A stretch of DNA of 11,089 bases from contig NZ_CALHTQ010000077.1 of assembly GCF_938039775.1 (NCBI RefSeq), forward strand, positions 1 to 11,089, written 5' to 3'. This document shows, piece after piece, positions 8,561-11,089 of the stretch. The notes beneath the pieces are model-generated. The model searched no databases and was not told the DNA's origin. It saw only the letters and a program-made list of their open reading frames with translations. Both the position numbers and the translations under genes were made by a program. Position 1 is the first letter of the stretch; the number at the start of each line of letters is the position of its first letter. The DNA is from an uncultured Mogibacterium sp. Lineage in GTDB: Bacteria > Bacillota_A > Clostridia > Peptostreptococcales > Anaerovoracaceae.

Positions 8561-8589
8561 ATTTTATCATACGAATTAACGTAGTTCAA
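8561..8589 (-). promoter_or_regulatory. predicted sigma-A-type promoter for ftsH and downstream genes
   Basis: On the minus strand a -35 element TTGAAC (8584-8589) and a -10 element TAAAAT (8561-8566) are separated by exactly 17 bp. A TG dinucleotide one base before the -10 gives an extended -10. Matches to TTGACA and TATAAT are 4 of 6 and 5 of 6. The -35 lies inside the last codons of tilS. Transcription would start near 8554, giving a leader of about 65-70 nt before ftsH. No CIRCE-like or other clear operator is visible in the leader. Confidence 0.55.
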
Positions 8590-10054
8590 GAAACAAAACC
8601 CGCTCCGAACTGTTGTCAATCTGATAATTCTGTGAATATTTCCCCTTAATCTTATATCGATCAGATTTGAACTTTTCATCTGGTAATATCCACAGTATTT
8701 CACTGCCTATTGTCGCTAATTTTATATCATCTCGCGACGTTCTCGCAATCTTCTCATCTACTAGAAAATCCTGAAGCTTTTTGCTCCCATTTCCAGTTCC
8801 TATGTAGTCACCCTGTCTCCTTGTGCGCGTGATTATCTCTAACATGGAAATAAGAGAAGCCGTGTCTTTGCTAGTATCATGCCCTTTGGCTTTTGCCACT
8901 TTATCCAGGTCAAATACTGCATATATTCTTGTATGGTCTGCACTTTCATTTGAAAGCATATCACTTCTACTCATTTTTTTGTACTCAGAGATACTTATAG
9001 CACTTAGCGATATCTCCTTACTATCTTTTAGCGCATCATCTATTGATGATTCCTCCATAGATTCGTTTTTCAAGAAAACGAGTCTCTCGTATCTGCGCTC
9101 TGCCGTCACCCCACCTGGAAGATTGTACATCGCCGATGGATTCTCGGATTCTATTACACCTACGATTGAATTAACAAGTTCATACGTAGGATGAACGCTT
9201 TCATCTTCAAGCATAAGGGATGCGACTCGCCTTTTCAGAGCTTCGTGCATGCCTATTAGCTTATTAAGTGTGTATTCATGTGTTCCAGAACGCATAGACT
9301 CATATATCGAGACCGCCTTCTGCATCATAAAATCATCGTCACAAGCCGCCGCCTCACTAAGCTTAGCAATAGCTTTTCGGATAGAAGGATTATATTCACG
9401 CTCAAGCTCGGGAATTAATTCTAATCTAATCTTATTTCTGCTATAAATAGGTTTTTCATTACTAGCATCAATATTAGGCTTAAGCCCAAATTCCGATACA
9501 TAACAGTCAACCTCAGAGCGGCCTACATTAAGAAGCGGTCTAACTACTTCAAAACCGTGTTCGTCATGTCTTCTAAGAGGAATTCCAGCTAAGCCGTGAA
9601 CGGCTGTTCCGCGAAGAATATGAAAGAGCACCGTTTCTACTTGATCATCTGAATTCTGAGCTACAGCAATTTTTATCCTATCCTTAGCAATTCCTTTTTG
9701 TTCTATCTCTTCTGCCACCCTCGAGAATGCTTCGTATCGAACATTTCGCCCAGCCTCTTCTTCAGATATTTTGTCGCGGGCTGCTAGCTCCTTGCAGTCA
9801 CATTCAAATAATCTAAATTCAACCTCTATCTCCTCGCATATAGTCTGGGCATGCTCTGCCTCGACTTCACAGTCATGTGGTCTAATCTTATGATTGATAT
9901 GAACTGCATAGAGGTTAAGGTCAAACTTCTCTTTAAGAGAAGCAAGCGCATGAAGTAGCGTCAGCGAATCGGACCCTCCCGAAAAGCCGACAATTACCGA
10001 GTCACCATATTCAATTGTTCTACTATCAATTATCTTTTTAATGATTTTGTTCAT
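8576..10054 (-). CDS. tilS: tRNA(Ile)-lysidine synthetase TilS
   Basis: Attaches lysine to C34 of the CAU-anticodon tRNA-Ile, changing decoding from AUG to AUA and charging from Met to Ile; usually essential. The N-terminal PP-loop ATPase domain shows VGFSGGSDSLTLLHAL (22-37), HINHKIR (52-58), the family's EEAGRNVRYEAF (99-110), AQNSDDQVETVLFHILRG (132-149), VVRPLL (170-175) and DASN followed by RNKIR (196-199, 206-210). The middle (about 230-400) is divergent and charged, as is common. The C-terminal substrate domain is recognisable at 409-455 (TRTRRQGDYI, GSKKLQDFLVDEKI, ATIGSEILWI). 492 residues is slightly long for the family. The ATG has a modest AGGA 5 nt upstream. It lies 85 bp after tatD with no terminator between, and hpt, which often follows tilS in Bacillota, is absent. 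Confidence 0.94.
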   Translation of the reverse strand: MNKIIKKIIDSRTIEYGDSVIVGFSGGSDSLTLLHALASLKEKFDLNLYAVHINHKIRPHDCEVEAEHAQTICEEIEVEFRLFECDCKELAARDKISEEEAGRNVRYEAFSRVAEEIEQKGIAKDRIKIAVAQNSDDQVETVLFHILRGTAVHGLAGIPLRRHDEHGFEVVRPLLNVGRSEVDCYVSEFGLKPNIDASNEKPIYSRNKIRLELIPELEREYNPSIRKAIAKLSEAAACDDDFMMQKAVSIYESMRSGTHEYTLNKLIGMHEALKRRVASLMLEDESVHPTYELVNSIVGVIESENPSAMYNLPGGVTAERRYERLVFLKNESMEESSIDDALKDSKEISLSAISISEYKKMSRSDMLSNESADHTRIYAVFDLDKVAKAKGHDTSKDTASLISMLEIITRTRRQGDYIGTGNGSKKLQDFLVDEKIARTSRDDIKLATIGSEILWILPDEKFKSDRYKIKGKYSQNYQIDNSSERVLFLELR

Positions 10055-10139
10055 ATAGGTCCTAACAAATCCTTATATAACTCTATATCGAAAAATATAG
10101 GGATACTTCATTCAAGCAAAAGCGCGCCACACTTATCTT
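10055..10139 (-). other. tatD-tilS intergenic spacer with a small AT-rich inverted repeat
   Basis: The 85 bp gap holds a CTATAT/ATATAG inverted repeat (arms 10083-10088 and 10095-10100, 6 nt loop) about 30 nt upstream of tilS. It has no following T-tract and a weak AT stem, so it is not a convincing terminator. I found no promoter with good spacing. Read-through from tatD into tilS is the simplest reading. Confidence 0.4.
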
Positions 10140-10976
10140 CTATTTATCTTTTATGTTAAAGAAGCACTTAGCGTTATCCGATGTAATACGAGCAGCCTCC
10201 TCGTATTCGATTCCCTTGAGAAGAGCCATTCTCCTTACAACATGCTCGATATACGGAGTTTTATTAGGTCTGCCTCTCTTGGGCTCTGGCGCAAGAAAAG
10301 GCGCATCCGTCTCACTCATTATAAACTGAAGCGGAATTCCCTCTAGCACTTCTACTGTTTTTCTAGCATTTTTAAAGGTGAGCGGTCCACCTATTGAAAA
10401 TGTAGCCCCTAGCTTTACGTATTCACGAGCTAGCTCAAGTGACCCGGAGTAACAGTGAAGCTGCACCCTCGCATCGGGCACCATGTTTCCTTGCTCATCC
10501 GGTCTCTCAGGAAAATACTTCTTACGAGCATCACTAAATGCCCCTTCCTCGATAAGTATATCCATCGTAAGCGCATCAGCCTCTCTGGTATGAATCATAA
10601 TCGGCATCATGAGTTCGTTCGCAATCCTAACCTGCTTTCTGAAAAGCTCAATCTGCTCAGACTTAGAATCTTTGCCGTAGTGAAAATCCAGACCAATTTC
10701 TCCAATTGCCTTAACTTTGGGCGCACTAGCCAGTTCCTTGATTTTATCTATATCATCAGCTGAGTATGTGAGCGCCTTATCAGGATGTATTCCGACGGCA
10801 GCATAGCACCACGGATAATCGGCAGCATCCTGAATTGCCTGCTTTGACGACTCAACAGAATCACCAACATCGATGATAAAGTCCACCACAGACGCCTCTA
10901 TCTCCCTTGCTCTCTCAAGTCGCTCTTCTTCACTAAACTCTTCGTAATTCAAATGAGTATGTGCATCAAATAGCAT
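10140..10976 (-). CDS. tatD: TatD-family metal-dependent hydrolase / DNase
   Basis: TIM-barrel metal-dependent hydrolase of the amidohydrolase superfamily; characterised TatD proteins act as 3'-5' exonucleases on DNA. Metal-site motifs in order: HTH at 6-8, VGIHPD at 61-66, AIGEIGLDFHYG at 90-101 (Glu93), MIHTRE at 127-132 (His129), HCYSGS at 174-179 (His174) and SETDAPFLAP at 221-230 (Asp224). The tail EAARITSDNAKCFFNI is typical. 278 residues is longer than the usual 255-265, because the stretch between His129 and His174 carries about 20 extra, mostly charged residues (around 146-168). The ATG has a strong AGGAGG 6 nt upstream. A strong terminator ends only 22 bp before this start. In many Bacillota tatD follows metG; the upstream gene here is not identifiable. 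Confidence 0.93.
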   Translation of the reverse strand: MLFDAHTHLNYEEFSEEERLERAREIEASVVDFIIDVGDSVESSKQAIQDAADYPWCYAAVGIHPDKALTYSADDIDKIKELASAPKVKAIGEIGLDFHYGKDSKSEQIELFRKQVRIANELMMPIMIHTREADALTMDILIEEGAFSDARKKYFPERPDEQGNMVPDARVQLHCYSGSLELAREYVKLGATFSIGGPLTFKNARKTVEVLEGIPLQFIMSETDAPFLAPEPKRGRPNKTPYIEHVVRRMALLKGIEYEEAARITSDNAKCFFNIKDK

Positions 10977-10982
10977 TTATTC

Positions 10983-10988
10983 CCTCCT
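10983..10988 (-). promoter_or_regulatory. ribosome binding site of tatD
   Basis: A perfect AGGAGG core (minus strand) is placed 6 nt before the tatD ATG at 10974-10976. It begins only 10 nt after the T-tract of the upstream terminator. Confidence 0.8.
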
Positions 10989-10998
10989 CTATATTGGT

Positions 10999-11030
10999 AA
11001 AAAAGACCTCAAGTCTAAACTTGAGGCCTC
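10999..11030 (-). terminator. rho-independent terminator between the right-edge gene and tatD
   Basis: On the minus strand a 12 bp stem with three G-U pairs (arms 11019-11030 and 11003-11014, core CCTCAAGT/ACTTGAGG) closes a 4-nt TTAG loop and runs into a run of six T. It begins 7 nt after the stop codon of the partial gene, so it ends that transcript. Because tatD begins 22 bp further on, it may also act as a partial read-through point controlling tatD. Confidence 0.88.
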
Positions 11031-11037
11031 ACTCGTA

Positions 11038-11089
11038 TTATTTCTTGCGGTTATTTTTCTTTATCGCAACCTTTTCCTGCTCTGTGTTA
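11038..11089 (-). CDS. C-terminal end of an unidentified protein (runs off right edge)
   Basis: The last 16 codons of a minus-strand gene are visible, reading NTEQEKVAIKKNNRKK and then a TAA stop. The tail is strongly basic and probably disordered. A terminator starts 7 nt after the stop, which supports this being a genuine gene end. The fragment is too short to assign; it does not look like the usual end of methionyl-tRNA synthetase, the frequent neighbour of tatD. Confidence 0.6.
   Translation of the reverse strand, partial: NTEQEKVAIKKNNRKK

Noticed and set aside
9640..9662. TilS motif AQNSDDQVET lacking the His seen in many homologues
   Set aside because: E. coli TilS also has Gln at this place (AQHLDDQ), so it is normal family variation.
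10083..10100. CTATAT/ATATAG hairpin before tilS as a terminator or operator
   Set aside because: A 6 bp all-weak stem with no T-tract. It could be chance in an AT-rich spacer; it is listed only as spacer content.

Overview
The window reads as an ordinary housekeeping segment from a low-to-moderate GC Gram-positive anaerobe, most likely class Clostridia (Bacillota). Three things point there. A tilS, ftsH, coaX, dusB gene order is typical of Bacillota. A PepV-type dipeptidase is present. Most starts have strong GGAGG-like ribosome binding sites, and two genes use TTG starts. A member of the Eubacterium/Mogibacterium-like lineages would fit, but the genus is an inference and no similarity search was run.

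Every gene lies on the minus strand, so transcription runs from high to low coordinates. From the right edge: the last 16 codons of an unidentified gene, a strong intrinsic terminator, tatD (metal-dependent DNase), tilS (tRNA-Ile lysidine synthetase), a sigma-A-like promoter inside the end of tilS, ftsH (membrane AAA+ protease), a PucR-type transcriptional regulator, coaX (type III pantothenate kinase), dusB (tRNA dihydrouridine synthase), a solute-binding lipoprotein of the branched-chain amino acid type, pepV (M20 dipeptidase), and the first 58 codons of tsaE (tRNA t6A synthesis), which runs off the left edge.

From ftsH to tsaE the genes are tightly packed. ftsH to regulator is 33 bp, regulator to coaX 1 bp, coaX/dusB overlap as TAATG, dusB/lipoprotein overlap by 8 bp, lipoprotein to pepV 66 bp, and pepV to tsaE 14 bp. 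This looks like one operon with translational coupling in the middle. Themes are tRNA maturation (tilS, dusB, tsaE), protein quality control (ftsH), CoA synthesis (coaX), and peptide or amino acid acquisition (lipoprotein, pepV). No gap exceeds 90 bp, and I see no RNA gene, insertion sequence, CRISPR array or phage gene.

Departures from the familiar layout are modest. hpt is absent between tilS and ftsH. A PucR-type regulator sits between ftsH and coaX. A solute-binding lipoprotein with a polyserine insertion has no transporter partner in view. FtsH has a long acidic tail and an unusual Walker A residue. I did not find a convincing undescribed multi-gene system; the regulator/lipoprotein/peptidase combination is the best lead.
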